A model generated the notes under the pieces. It did not search any database. It was not told the origin of the DNA and saw only the letters and a list, made by a program, of their open reading frames with translations. Position numbers and translations under genes: made by a program. From the NCBI GenBank assembly GCA_050948905.1, contig JBMNES010000001.1:1674001-1738000 (forward strand): DNA of 64,000 nucleotides, written 5' to 3'. Positions 53,212-62,472 of the stretch are shown here, one piece after another. Source of the stretch: DTKD01 sp050948905 (GTDB lineage: Bacteria > Armatimonadota > UBA5829). Position 1 is the first letter of the stretch, and each line of letters opens with the position of its first letter.

Positions 53212-53961
53212 ATGAAGTCAAAACAAACCGATGCAATCGTTATGGCGCTGTCCTCGAAAAACGCTGCGGAGATGTCCGTGGTGGCTCCTAATGGGCAGAA
53301 GCCTTTAATCGAACTCAATGGCCGGCCGGCGATTTCCTATTTGCTGGATAATCTGCGACTTTGCGAATTGATCTCTGGCATAATACTTGTCACCGACAGC
53401 AACGACTTTTGCCGTTTTATCGAAGCTGATTCGACCATTTTCGTCGACAGCGACCTGGAGCAGGCCGTGCTTGCTGGTATAGAATCCTCCAGCGTAGAAC
53501 GGTGTTTGATGTTGAGTGCGGATATGCCTTTGGCATCGACGCAGGCATTAAGTGATCTGTTACAAGGCGCGCCGGACTGTGATGTGGTCTACCCGGTAGT
53601 AGGAAGGGCCGATATGGTGAGGCTGTTGCCGGACAGGACCGCGTATTATATCGACACAAAAGAGGGCTGCTTCACCGGGTCTAGCTGCCTGCTGTTCGAT
53701 GCGCAAGTGGCGCTCTCCAGGCAATCGACAATCAGCCGGTTGATGTCGGCAAGAAGTAACCCCAAAGAGCTGATAAGCCTTCTGGGGCCGAAGCTTGTTA
53801 TGAAGCTGATGCTTACAAAAGTCTCGACTGACGAACTGGAAGCCCAGCTCTCTGCGGCTCTTGATGTGAACTGCAGAATATATGTCACCGGCTATCCTGA
53901 GATGCTCGTATCTATCGATGCGCCTGGCGATGTGCCTGCAATAGAGGCGCTGTTAACCTGA
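53212..53961 (+). CDS. NTP-transferase (MobA-like) domain protein, altered signature
   Basis: 249 residues with the Rossmann-like fold of nucleotidyltransferases: QKPLIELNGRPAISYLLDNL, GIILVTDS, and the metal-site LMLSADMPLAS (usual D-x-P). The nucleotide-binding LAGGxGxR stretch is replaced by VMALSSKNAAEM, so catalysis is doubtful. The C-terminal ~100 residues include VNCRIYVTGYPEMLVSIDAPGD. Family members make molybdenum-cofactor or sugar nucleotides. It ends exactly where the convergent BON gene ends. Confidence 0.7.
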   Translation: MKSKQTDAIVMALSSKNAAEMSVVAPNGQKPLIELNGRPAISYLLDNLRLCELISGIILVTDSNDFCRFIEADSTIFVDSDLEQAVLAGIESSSVERCLMLSADMPLASTQALSDLLQGAPDCDVVYPVVGRADMVRLLPDRTAYYIDTKEGCFTGSSCLLFDAQVALSRQSTISRLMSARSNPKELISLLGPKLVMKLMLTKVSTDELEAQLSAALDVNCRIYVTGYPEMLVSIDAPGDVPAIEALLT

Positions 53962-54537
53962 TTATATTTTGCCGGGGATATCGGCGTTCGTTACGCTGCT
54001 GTCTACACCCATAACACCGCGCACGTTGAGCACCAGGTCCTGGAGCAGGTTCAGGTCGCCGGTGGTTGTGCCTTCGAGATAGACGATCTGATTGGTCGAC
54101 CTTACTTTGATATCAGACGCATCCACCATATTCTGCCTGGCCAGCTTCTCACAAACGGCCCTCTCTATCTGCTCATCGCTGAACTCCCCAGCAAATTGCT
54201 CGCTTGCGGCCATATCCGAGGCTGGGCCTGCCGATTCCCCGCCTATCGCAAACGGTGTTTCGCTTAAATCCCCCTCCGCCATGCTATATCCGAGATGAGC
54301 ATCAGCCGGCACTCCATCGGATTGCACAACCTCGATTTTGTTTATCACCTCGTCGATCTCTTCAATTTCGTAGGCCAAATCCTCAGCTCGCTGTTTTTGC
54401 CCTTGAGTCTGCACTTGGCCGGTCAATACCGCGACGTGATTTTCAACCTCAGCCTCGACATCCATCAGTCCGATGACCGAATCGGCGAGGATGTTGGCCT
54501 TTATACGCAAAGCGCTTAGTTTTGCCGCGACAGCCAT
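53962..54537 (-). CDS. Protein with two BON domains (second locus)
   Basis: 191 residues, no signal peptide. BON 1 about residues 5-70 (VEAEVENHVAVLTGQVQTQGQ) and BON 2 about 122-188 (KVRSTNQIVYLEGTTTG), separated by an acidic, Gly/Ser-rich linker. AAGGGG precedes the ATG. Similar in layout to the protein at 23.6 kb but not closely alike. Putative membrane- or phospholipid-associated stress protein; function unknown. Confidence 0.82.
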   Translation of the reverse strand: MAVAAKLSALRIKANILADSVIGLMDVEAEVENHVAVLTGQVQTQGQKQRAEDLAYEIEEIDEVINKIEVVQSDGVPADAHLGYSMAEGDLSETPFAIGGESAGPASDMAASEQFAGEFSDEQIERAVCEKLARQNMVDASDIKVRSTNQIVYLEGTTTGDLNLLQDLVLNVRGVMGVDSSVTNADIPGKI

Positions 54538-54682
54538 GATACAACCCCTTCTTTCTATGTTGGATCGCTTGCTATTTACTTACCCTCGTGTTTTATACAA
54601 CAAACTGAGGGCGTTACTATGGCGCTCGATTGATTCCGAATGAAGAACCGTCGCTGCACCTATTCCCTGCGCCTTCTTTGTC

Positions 54683-54691
54683 TGCTATAAT
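54683..54691 (+). promoter_or_regulatory. Extended -10 of kdsD, leaderless arrangement
   Basis: TGC-TATAAT (54686-54691) stands seven bases before the ATG at 54699. No Shine-Dalgarno; -35 is weak (TTCCCT at 54663). Confidence 0.66.
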
Positions 54692-54698
54692 CTGTGAG

Positions 54699-55697
54699 AT
54701 GACACCTCAAGAGTTTACAGATCAGGATAAACAAACGGCATTTGCACGCGCCATAGCCACTCTCAAAGCAGAGGGAGAAGCTGTGCTTGCGATGTGCGAC
54801 AGGCTGGATTCGTCTTTTGCAATGGCTGTCGAGTCGGTACTGACTTGCCGTGGCAGATTAGTGGTCACTGGCATGGGCAAATCAGGTGCAATAGGCCGCA
54901 AATTAGCGGGAACATTCTGCAGCACCGGCACTCCGTCGCTCTTTTTGCACCCAGCCGAGGGAATACACGGCGATTTGGGTATGGTCACCAGCGAAGATGT
55001 CGTTTTGGCTTTGTCTAACAGCGGCGAATCCGAGGAAATAGCACACATCTTGCCCGCTATCGGCCGAATTGGAGCAAAGCTTATCGCTATGGTAGGTCGG
55101 TCAGAGTCGACTCTGGCCAGTTGCGCGGATATCGTGCTGGACACCTCCGTTGAATGCGAAGCCTGCCCGCTCGGTCTTGCTCCTACCACCAGCACCACAG
55201 TGCAACTCGCTTTAGGCGATGCATTAGCGTTGGCGGTAATGGAAGCCCGCAGGTTTACACATGAAGATTATGCTCTATACCATCCCGGCGGCGCGCTAGG
55301 CCGTCGGTTATTGCTCAGGGTAGGGGATGTGATGCGCACCGGCGCCGAGATGGCTGTAGTCAACTCAGATGTCACTTTGCGCGATGTTCTGTTCGCTATA
55401 ACCCGTGCAGGTGCAGGCGCGGCTTGTGTAGTCGATGAATCTGGACTACTTATCGGCATTATCACCGACGGCGACGTGCGACGAGCACTGCTTACCGATG
55501 ATATGGCGCTTTCAAAACTCGCTTCTGAGGTGATGATAGCCAACCCTCGCACCATCACCCCGGACAGGCTGGCCACTGAGGGTCTGCGCAAAATGGAAGG
55601 TCCCCCGAAACAGATCGGCGAGATGCCTGTAATAGAAGAAGGCAAGCCGGTTGGTATGCTGATGCTCAAAGACCTCGTCGCAGCGGGTATCGTCTGA
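54699..55697 (+). CDS. kdsD: Arabinose-5-phosphate isomerase
   Basis: 332 residues from ATG 54699, matching the family length; a TTG 69 bases upstream would add a sequence foreign to the family and include the -10. SIS domain (RLVVTGMGKSGAIGRKLAGTF, LSNSGESEEI, LAPTTSTTVQLALGDALA) and two CBS domains (~205-332). It isomerises ribulose-5-phosphate to arabinose-5-phosphate, the first Kdo step for lipopolysaccharide. Gene start overlaps follow downstream (TGATG), forming an envelope operon. Confidence 0.94.
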   Translation: MTPQEFTDQDKQTAFARAIATLKAEGEAVLAMCDRLDSSFAMAVESVLTCRGRLVVTGMGKSGAIGRKLAGTFCSTGTPSLFLHPAEGIHGDLGMVTSEDVVLALSNSGESEEIAHILPAIGRIGAKLIAMVGRSESTLASCADIVLDTSVECEACPLGLAPTTSTTVQLALGDALALAVMEARRFTHEDYALYHPGGALGRRLLLRVGDVMRTGAEMAVVNSDVTLRDVLFAITRAGAGAACVVDESGLLIGIITDGDVRRALLTDDMALSKLASEVMIANPRTITPDRLATEGLRKMEGPPKQIGEMPVIEEGKPVGMLMLKDLVAAGIV

Positions 55698-56257
55698 TGA
55701 TCGACAAACTTTCTAAAATCAAAATGATCGCGATGGACGTAGACGGCACCCTTACCGCCGGTGAGATGATTTTCTTCGACGGCCACCAGGTGAAGCGGTT
55801 CAACGTCTACGACGGCCTCGGCACTAGGCTTGCTATGAACTACGGCCTCGGAATCGCCTGGATAACCGGCAACACCTCCACAGCCGTCACCGATCGTGCG
55901 AAGTCGCTGGGTGTGACCGACGTCTACCAGGGCGCACGCTTCAAAACGGAGGCTCTGGCGCGCCTGTGCATTGCTCACAACTTAACGATTGATGAAGTAG
56001 CCTATATCGGCGACGATCTAAACGATATCCCTCCCCTTGAGATGGCGGGTGTTGCAATTGCTGTCGCCAATGCCTGTGATGAAGTCAAGGAACGCAGCGA
56101 TTATGTGACTCAGCGCTGCGGTGGGCACGGGGCTGTGCGCGAAGTGATCGAACTGGTGCTAAAGGCTCGCGGCGAGTGGGAAGCCGCTGTCAACAGCTTC
56201 CTCGAAGAACTGAATCGCGAGCAACAACAAAAGTCCGGGCCGGAGGCCGTCGCCTGA
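55697..56257 (+). CDS. kdsC: Kdo-8-phosphate phosphatase (HAD family)
   Basis: 186 residues. HAD motif I AMDVDGTLTAG, motif II ITGNTST, and motif IV IGDDLNDIPPLEMAG. The small size, lack of a cap domain and position after kdsD identify KdsC, which makes Kdo from Kdo-8-phosphate. Its start shares one base with the kdsD stop. kdsA and kdsB are not in the window. Confidence 0.92.
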   Translation: MIDKLSKIKMIAMDVDGTLTAGEMIFFDGHQVKRFNVYDGLGTRLAMNYGLGIAWITGNTSTAVTDRAKSLGVTDVYQGARFKTEALARLCIAHNLTIDEVAYIGDDLNDIPPLEMAGVAIAVANACDEVKERSDYVTQRCGGHGAVREVIELVLKARGEWEAAVNSFLEELNREQQQKSGPEAVA

Positions 56258-56997
56258 TGGCGCAGCTTACCATATTCCACACCTCCGACCTCCACAACAA
56301 ACTTACCGAATCTCTTGCCTGCAATCTTAGAGACCTGAAATCCCAATATCCGAACAGTCTGATGTTAGATTCCGGGGATGCTATTTGGGCTGGCAATATA
56401 TTCTGGCGACCGGGTGGGGAGCCGATTCTGGACTTGATGAACACCGTTCCCTATGACTCTATGTGTATGGGCAATCGTGAGTATCATTTCCTGTCAAAAG
56501 GCCTAACCGAGAAAACCTCCCGCGCCAACTTTCCCATTCTCAGCGCCAATCTTCGCTCAGTCAACCCTGCCTACACAACTGCATTTTCTGGCATTAAGGA
56601 ATCCGTGACAATAGACGTGGGTTTTCGAGTTACGATATTCGGCCTGACGGTGCCGTGCATAACTGAAAGTATGCGCATAAAACGCATCGCCCACCAATAT
56701 TTCGTCGATCCAATAGAAGCGGCTGCCGATTTAGCCCCCAGGCTGCGCGCCGAATGCGATCTGCTCATAGCCCTAACACATATCGGTCTTGACAAGGATC
56801 GCGAACTCGCCCACGCGGCGCCGGATATTGATATAATACTCGGTGGACATACGCATACCGTAGAAGAATCCGAAATCGGCAACACAAAGATATTCCATTC
56901 CGGCGCTTACGCTAAATCTGTGCGTAAAATAGATGTGGAACTCGACGCCGGGGCTGTCACACTGACCAGCGAACTAATCCCAATGGTGGAGGCGTAG
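56257..56997 (+). CDS. Metallophosphatase-like protein (5'-nucleotidase type)
   Basis: 246 residues, no signal peptide. Calcineurin-like motifs: FHTSDLHNKL (D-x-H), LDSGDAIWAG, ALTHIG and GGHTHT. The block expected as GNHE/D reads MGNREYHF, so the proton-donor His is Arg. It resembles the N-terminal domain of 5'-nucleotidases but lacks the C-terminal domain. Start overlaps the kdsC stop by one base. The operon setting suggests a role with sugar-phosphate or lipid-phosphate intermediates; substrate unknown. Confidence 0.8.
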   Translation: MAQLTIFHTSDLHNKLTESLACNLRDLKSQYPNSLMLDSGDAIWAGNIFWRPGGEPILDLMNTVPYDSMCMGNREYHFLSKGLTEKTSRANFPILSANLRSVNPAYTTAFSGIKESVTIDVGFRVTIFGLTVPCITESMRIKRIAHQYFVDPIEAAADLAPRLRAECDLLIALTHIGLDKDRELAHAAPDIDIILGGHTHTVEESEIGNTKIFHSGAYAKSVRKIDVELDAGAVTLTSELIPMVEA

Positions 56998-57004
56998 AAG
57001 AGAC

Positions 57005-58828
57005 GTGAGCAGCATTTGGTTAATTATACTTGTTATATTGGCGGGAGGCGGAATAGGCAGGCTTGCCCACCGGCTCTGGCGCGATTCCGATGCCCCTGCA
57101 CTGGACAGATACGTTTTAGACATCTCTATGGGCATGGGCCTGCTCTCTCTTGTCTATTTCGCTATGGCCGCGTGCCAGATCCTATCAGGACCCTGGCCTC
57201 TGATTCTCTGCTCTGTTTTAAGTATACTCGGCATACCGATGATTGCCGATGCTATCCGGTGGTTCAGGACTCGCTCAAAAGGCGGGCGGTTCATCACGCC
57301 TGTTACGGTCCTATGGATCATAGTCTTCACCGGCATCGCGGCGACAATGTTGATTCCCGCCCTTGTTCCTCCCACCAGCGCCGACTGGGACTCCCTGGCT
57401 TATCATCTCGCCGTTCCCAAGCTATATTTGCAACACGGCGGGTTTTTCTATATCGACCTCGCCTCGCATTCAAACTTTCCATTTTTGGTCGAGATGCTAT
57501 ACACCCCGGCGCTGTCTATTGGAGACGCCGTCGGGGCGAAGCTGGTTCATTATCTATACGGCGTGCTGCTGGCGTTCTCCGTCGCGCTTCTCGCCAAAAG
57601 ACACTTTCACCCAAAAGCCGCGCCCCTGGCAGCGCTTGCTATTGCGAGTATGCCATTAGTCATGTGGGAGGCCACCACCGCCTACATCGACCTCGCGACG
57701 GCGTTATACACAGTGCTGGGTGTCTATCTATTGCTGGAATACTTGGACAAACCTAGGCTGCACTTCCTTGTTGGGTGCGGCATAGCGGCTGGATTTGCGG
57801 CTTCGACCAAGCTCACCGGCCTGGCTCTCTTTCCTTTGCTTGCCATCTGGCTCCTGATCGATCGCTTCTACACAAACCGCACCATACAATGGAAACAATC
57901 GCTGCTTATATGCGGCGTTGCGCTGCTGGTGTGCTCACCGTGGTACCTAAAGACTTTTATCTACACCGGCAGCCCGGTCTACCCGTTTTTCTACCCTATC
58001 TTCGGCGGCAAAGACTGGAGCATGTCGCTTGCAGACAACTATTCGAAGCTGCAGGCGCAGTTCGGACAAGGCCACGACTTTGCCTCGTTCATATTTCTGC
58101 CCTATGATCTGACGTTTGAGTCGTGGTGTTTCTACGATACGCCCGGGCTTTTCCCCGGCCCCATATTTCTCATAGCTGTACCATTGCTGCTGCTCGCCAG
58201 GTATCGCTCAAACAAACTCTTCGGACTGGCGATGTTCTTTATGGCCCAACTTGTTATATGGTTCTGTCTCACTCAGCAGAGCAGGTATTTGATACCGGCG
58301 TTCGCAATTCTTGCGGTAATAATCGCGGCTATTGCCTACACAGACGAGCGCATGAAATACATCCGCGCCGCACTTATTTCTGTGTTCATAGCAACTGCCG
58401 TATTTGGTATAGTCACAGAGTCGGATATGATAAAGATCGCATATCCGTGCGTGATCGGACATCAGACCAGGCAGCAATATCTCTCGCAATATTTGTGGAT
58501 TTATCCAGCCCAGGAGTGGATCAACTCACACACGCCGAAAGATGCCAAAATAGCGCTGTTTGGCGACACTCGCGGGTTCTATCTCGACCGACCATACTTT
58601 TGGGCAGACCCCGGACACAATCTGAAGTTTACAAGGGATTTCGACAGCGCTGACGAGTTCCTGGCATACCTCAAGAGACAGGGGATATCTTATGCTATGG
58701 TGAACACATGTCTGATACCCAGGCGAGAAGACGCCACTGGAACCGCGAAACACATACACGATTTAATAGATGATGGTCGGTTGCAGGTAGTCTACGAGAG
58801 CTCTGCTGTGGTGCTGAAAGTCAAATGA
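57005..58828 (+). CDS. GT-C type integral membrane glycosyltransferase candidate
   Basis: 607 residues with about 11-13 membrane helices. The large first loop after helix 3 has SADWDSLAYHLAVPKLYLQ, where the acidic residue fits the GT-C D-x-(D/E) position, and the C-terminal ~100 residues are soluble (ALFGDTRGFYLDRPYFW). GT-C enzymes use polyprenyl-phosphate sugars outside the membrane. The next gene encodes a GT2 enzyme that could make that donor; the two overlap by four bases (ATGA). Confidence 0.8.
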   Translation: MSSIWLIILVILAGGGIGRLAHRLWRDSDAPALDRYVLDISMGMGLLSLVYFAMAACQILSGPWPLILCSVLSILGIPMIADAIRWFRTRSKGGRFITPVTVLWIIVFTGIAATMLIPALVPPTSADWDSLAYHLAVPKLYLQHGGFFYIDLASHSNFPFLVEMLYTPALSIGDAVGAKLVHYLYGVLLAFSVALLAKRHFHPKAAPLAALAIASMPLVMWEATTAYIDLATALYTVLGVYLLLEYLDKPRLHFLVGCGIAAGFAASTKLTGLALFPLLAIWLLIDRFYTNRTIQWKQSLLICGVALLVCSPWYLKTFIYTGSPVYPFFYPIFGGKDWSMSLADNYSKLQAQFGQGHDFASFIFLPYDLTFESWCFYDTPGLFPGPIFLIAVPLLLLARYRSNKLFGLAMFFMAQLVIWFCLTQQSRYLIPAFAILAVIIAAIAYTDERMKYIRAALISVFIATAVFGIVTESDMIKIAYPCVIGHQTRQQYLSQYLWIYPAQEWINSHTPKDAKIALFGDTRGFYLDRPYFWADPGHNLKFTRDFDSADEFLAYLKRQGISYAMVNTCLIPRREDATGTAKHIHDLIDDGRLQVVYESSAVVLKVK

Positions 58829-59496
58829 AGCTGAGCGTAATCATACCTGTCTATAACGAAATGGACACCATCAAGGAAGTGCTGCGACGCGTCCGTGCAG
58901 TTGATATAGAAAAAGAAATAATCGTCTCAGACGACTGCTCCACCGACGGCTCCAGAGAATATCTCAGAGAGCAATCCGATATCGTCCTGGTCGAAAGCGA
59001 CCGCAATCAAGGCAAAGGCAGGTCGATTCGCTCCGCTCTGCAGCACGTAACCGGCGACATCGTTCTCATACAGGACGCCGATTTGGAATACGACCCAAAC
59101 GACTATCCCGCGCTCATAAAATCGATCATCGACGGGGAAGCCGACATCGTCTACGGCAGCCGATTTATGGGCAAAAAACCGAAAATGCGTCTTGTAAACT
59201 ACATCGCTAACAAAATCTTCGCCGCGCTCGCGAGTCTGCTCTACGGGGTCAAAATCACCGACGAAGCCACGTGTTACAAGGCTTTCAAAACCGAAGTACT
59301 CAATAGCATCGAATTGCGCTGCAATCGTTTCGAGTTCTGCCCGGAGGTGACGGCGCGGCTTCTCAAACGCGGCTATCGCTACAAAGAAGCGCCTATCTGG
59401 TATGAAGCCCGCACCCACGCCCAGGGCAAAAAAATCACCTGGAAAGACGGCGTCGAGTGCATCTGGACGCTGCTGAAATATCGTTTCACAGGCTAA
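58825..59496 (+). CDS. Glycosyltransferase family 2 (polyprenyl-phosphate hexose synthase-like)
   Basis: 223 residues, no membrane helix. KLSVIIPVYNEMDTI, SDDCSTDGS, NQGKGRSIRSAL, QDADLEYDPNDYPAL and the ITDEATCYKAF region fit dolichyl-phosphate mannose synthase-like GT2 enzymes, which load a sugar on a lipid phosphate. Overlaps the GT-C gene by four bases, supporting a donor-transferase pair. The sugar is not known. Confidence 0.9.
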   Translation: MKLSVIIPVYNEMDTIKEVLRRVRAVDIEKEIIVSDDCSTDGSREYLREQSDIVLVESDRNQGKGRSIRSALQHVTGDIVLIQDADLEYDPNDYPALIKSIIDGEADIVYGSRFMGKKPKMRLVNYIANKIFAALASLLYGVKITDEATCYKAFKTEVLNSIELRCNRFEFCPEVTARLLKRGYRYKEAPIWYEARTHAQGKKITWKDGVECIWTLLKYRFTG

Positions 59497-59507
59497 AGGA
59501 GCCGGCT

Positions 59508-60302
59508 ATGAAAATCGCTATTATGACGGACCTCGAAGGAGTCGCCGGGGTGGTCGATTCGGTCAACTGGTGCAACGAAACCAGCCCTTATTATGAGATT
59601 GCCAAAGACCTGCTCACACTGGAAGTCACCGCCGCCATTCAGGGGTTTCGTGAGGGGGGAGCAACGGAGTTTTTTGTAATAGACGGCCACGGCTGCGGTG
59701 CAATAAACATCTGCCTGCTGGATCCGGCCGCAGAATATTCCAGGGGATGGGTCGGCCCGTGGCCATTCGGCATCGACAAGTCCATCGACGCTGTGGCCTG
59801 GGTTGGACAACACGCCAAGGCAGGCACCGAGAAAGCACACCTCTGCCACACCGGCTCCATGAACGTCATAGACTTCTCCGTAAACGGCATATCCATCGGC
59901 GAGTTCGGAAAGTTCGCATTCTGCGCAGCAGAGCTTGGCATCCCATCGATATTCGGCTCCGGAGATGAAGCCTTCACAAAAGAAGCGCAGACGCTCATAC
60001 CCGGCATTGAGACCGTCATCGTAAAACGCGGTGTCGCAATAGGTTCAGGTGAGGAATGCGATACAGATCAATACCGCATCCGCAACGCCGGCGCCGTGCA
60101 TCTGCAGCCCATTCGTGCAAGGGAATTGATTAAAGAGGGCGCAAAAAAAGCAGCACAACGCTTTGCCAACGGCGAGTTCAAAGTATCGATGCCCGCACCG
60201 CCTTATGAAAGCGTGGTCATATATCGCCACGACGCAGCTAACCCTCGCCGCGAGGTCCGCAAACAGCACCCAACCAGCTTCATCGCGTTGCTCAATTCCT
60301 AA
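59508..60302 (+). CDS. M55 family D-aminopeptidase (DppA-like)
   Basis: 264 residues. Zinc-site segments: MTDLEGVAGV (8-17), VIDGHGCG, GQHAKAGTEKAHLCHT and NGISIGEFG match the decameric DppA family, which cuts D-Ala-D-Ala and related D-amino-acid peptides. AAAGGAG lies six bases before the ATG. It closes the kdsD operon; with dacB and the dipeptide epimerase it fits cell-wall peptide recycling. Confidence 0.9.
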   Translation: MKIAIMTDLEGVAGVVDSVNWCNETSPYYEIAKDLLTLEVTAAIQGFREGGATEFFVIDGHGCGAINICLLDPAAEYSRGWVGPWPFGIDKSIDAVAWVGQHAKAGTEKAHLCHTGSMNVIDFSVNGISIGEFGKFAFCAAELGIPSIFGSGDEAFTKEAQTLIPGIETVIVKRGVAIGSGEECDTDQYRIRNAGAVHLQPIRARELIKEGAKKAAQRFANGEFKVSMPAPPYESVVIYRHDAANPRREVRKQHPTSFIALLNS

Positions 60303-60319
60303 AGACGTACAAAAGAACG

Positions 60320-60353
60320 GGCCGGACATTAACATCCGGCCTCGAACTCTTTT
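60320..60353 (+). terminator. Terminator of the kdsD-dppA operon
   Basis: GGCCGGA (60320-60326) and TCCGGCC (60335-60341) form a 7-bp stem, 17 nt after the stop, followed within ten bases by CTCTTTT. Confidence 0.68.
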
Positions 60354-60367
60354 AGCGTGCAACAAGA

Positions 60368-60562
60368 CTATACCAGTCTCATACGTGCTGAGTTGTGTGT
60401 ATTTACGTTCGATACTTTACTGCCAAGCAAACAGCCAACAGACGGTCGCAGCATACCTCGGAAAAATGTCGTCCATTGCAGCTTACGCTTGCAGACGCAG
60501 CACGTGTCCTGGTGTTGTTTGTTCTCCGCTCCACACCAGAAGCACTTAACCATTTTTTCCAC
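60368..60562 (-). CDS. Small zinc-ribbon protein, candidate
   Basis: 64 residues. CFWCGAENKQ then CCVCKRKLQW gives a C-x2-C...C-x2-C zinc ribbon near the N-terminus, followed by a basic, Ser/Asn-containing tail. GGAGGGAG lies just upstream on the minus strand; GTG 60562 (4 nt spacing) or ATG 60553 (13 nt) may be the start. Codons and a binding site support it; function unknown. The rest of the gap from 60303 to 60713 holds nothing else I can identify. Confidence 0.5.
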   Translation of the reverse strand: MEKMVKCFWCGAENKQHQDTCCVCKRKLQWTTFFRGMLRPSVGCLLGSKVSNVNTHNSARMRLV

Positions 60563-60713
60563 GCTCCCTCCAAAGGAGGCCGATCTGTAGAGACAGACGG
60601 ATCAGCCGCTAAACACACGTGCATAAAGTATGCCATAGCCGTCTATACCCATCATTGTGCGGAGAATATCCCCACTGTCCCGGTAAAACGTGAAAAAATG
60701 TAAGCAACTGCGA

Positions 60714-61643
60714 TTAGTGCATCTCCACCTCACACGTGCCGATTCCGCCGCGATAGAAATTGAATTGCACGTTCGAGTGCAGCGCCAGAAGCGACATCGG
60801 CACCGCGCTGTCCGGTATCTTCTTGCCGATCATAAGAGTCGTCAACCTCTGACCAAACGGGTTGTCGTGCGCGCCCGCCTGCCATATCGAGACCTTCTCG
60901 GCCTTCCACGTCTGCACCGGACCAACCGTCACGGCCTTGCTCGGCACGATATCTATCTTGCCGCCGCCGGATGTGCGAGCGTTTTGCATAATAGTCATAG
61001 GATGCAGGTCGACTACGCGGGTGCTGAGTTGCAGGTATTCCTCAGGGGTGGGGGGCAGGTCTTTATATTTGCCCTCTCTTTTGACGGGGTCATTGAACGC
61101 CCAGTGTTTGACATCCCCCTGGCCGCCCTGCATCACTGCGCACCTCACGCCCTCCCAACTCGCTATATACTCCGCGGGATCCGCGTCGGGATAATGCTCA
61201 TTGGCTTTTGGCAGAGCCAACTCCGGCTTGATCCGGTTAAAACACAGTTCACGGTCGGCTCGTGCAAATGACAGCGGATGATCCTCCGGAACTACTTTGC
61301 CGTCGATAATCCACTCGTCCATTCCCCAAAAATGCGAATCGGCGAGGTTCAAGCCGATAGCATTCACTATCCGGGCCACAAGTGGAAGCTGCTCCGTCGG
61401 CCCGATCGGCCCACAGATTCCCACCGGGTTATCAGGCGTCGATTGCCGCCACGCATCGACATACTCCAGCGCCTCAGCACAGTAGAAATCCTCCAGCGTG
61501 TCGTAAAACACCACCTTGAAACCCTCTCGCGACAACCCCAGCATATCCTCCGGAGTCAACCTGGCGGCATCGTCAAGGATTTCCTTATCCAGCGTCATAT
61601 AATCCCACCAGTCCGGCGCGATCTTGCTAATTGCTCTCGGCAT
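60714..61643 (-). CDS. Glucosamine-6-phosphate deaminase-like (NagB fold) protein
   Basis: 309 residues. NagB-like elements: VGICGPIGPTEQLPL (phosphate loop region), DSHFWGMDEWI (NagB NMDEY block) and GDVKHWAFNDP in place of the family DGHIAFNEP, with one extra residue before the His and Asp for Glu. The enzyme class isomerises and deaminates amino-sugar phosphates, but the variant active site leaves the reaction open. It follows a PIG-L deacetylase by 35 bases. GGAGAGGGA precedes the ATG. Confidence 0.75.
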   Translation of the reverse strand: MPRAISKIAPDWWDYMTLDKEILDDAARLTPEDMLGLSREGFKVVFYDTLEDFYCAEALEYVDAWRQSTPDNPVGICGPIGPTEQLPLVARIVNAIGLNLADSHFWGMDEWIIDGKVVPEDHPLSFARADRELCFNRIKPELALPKANEHYPDADPAEYIASWEGVRCAVMQGGQGDVKHWAFNDPVKREGKYKDLPPTPEEYLQLSTRVVDLHPMTIMQNARTSGGGKIDIVPSKAVTVGPVQTWKAEKVSIWQAGAHDNPFGQRLTTLMIGKKIPDSAVPMSLLALHSNVQFNFYRGGIGTCEVEMH

Positions 61644-61678
61644 TTCCCTCTCCTTTTCTATAGGTTGATATCAGTGAA

Positions 61679-62449
61679 TCAGGCCTGCTCAGCTATGAAA
61701 TCTCTGAGAACTTCACGAAGCGGATCAAAATCCTCCGCACCAAATCCCAGATGCGAATGCAACCGCCAACCCTCGGCGTATTCATATCTCCCCGACATCC
61801 TTCCGACAGCCTTAGACATCTCCTGCATGGTGCTCAGATAATTATCCACCCCCTGGCTGTCGTCGAGCCACTGCCTCTGACTTTTATGGCAGGCCAGCAT
61901 TTCCAGCTTCTTATCCATAACCCCGGTAATGTCCACATAAAAATCCGGTGTTACCGGGTTTCTGAGCTGGTCACACAACCCCCAGGGCAGCGCGTGATAA
62001 AGCGCCATATCGTGGTCAACGGGAGGAGTAGGCGGGTCGGATTGATAGTTTCTCATGCCACGGCAGAACGCAGCCGTCACCATCAGCCGGCACGATATCG
62101 AGTGATCTTCCATATAATCCTGCGGCGACGGCAAAAGCAAAATCTCCGGCTTCACTTCCCGCACTATACCGCACAGCTTGCGTATCAAAGGCTGCTCGTA
62201 GTGGATTTCTATATCCGGCACAACTGAGTCGTGATATTTCGCGCCCACCATATTCGCAGCGTTTTTCGCCTCCTGCGTGCGCATGCGAACCGTCTCTTCC
62301 GCGTCCATTGTAGCAGACCCGCATGACCCATTTCCGATCGTCATATAGTGCAGTTCATATCCCGCATCCCCAAGCCTGATAAACGTGCCGCCCATCATCA
62401 GCTCAATATCATCCGGGTGCGCTACCACCGCCATTGCAATCTTTGCCAA
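61679..62449 (-). CDS. PIG-L family deacetylase
   Basis: 256 residues. Zinc site VVAHPDDIELMMGG (8-21), the late His in SPQDYMEDHSIS near 110. PIG-L enzymes remove acetyl groups from GlcNAc-type substrates, including BshB, MshB and chitobiose deacetylases. TTG start with AGGAG seven to eight bases upstream. Between a DegT aminotransferase and a NagB-like protein, an amino-sugar substrate is likely; the specific one is not known. Confidence 0.9.
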   Translation of the reverse strand: MAKIAMAVVAHPDDIELMMGGTFIRLGDAGYELHYMTIGNGSCGSATMDAEETVRMRTQEAKNAANMVGAKYHDSVVPDIEIHYEQPLIRKLCGIVREVKPEILLLPSPQDYMEDHSISCRLMVTAAFCRGMRNYQSDPPTPPVDHDMALYHALPWGLCDQLRNPVTPDFYVDITGVMDKKLEMLACHKSQRQWLDDSQGVDNYLSTMQEMSKAVGRMSGRYEYAEGWRLHSHLGFGAEDFDPLREVLRDFIAEQA

Positions 62450-62472
62450 TTAAAGACTCCTAAACATTCAAA

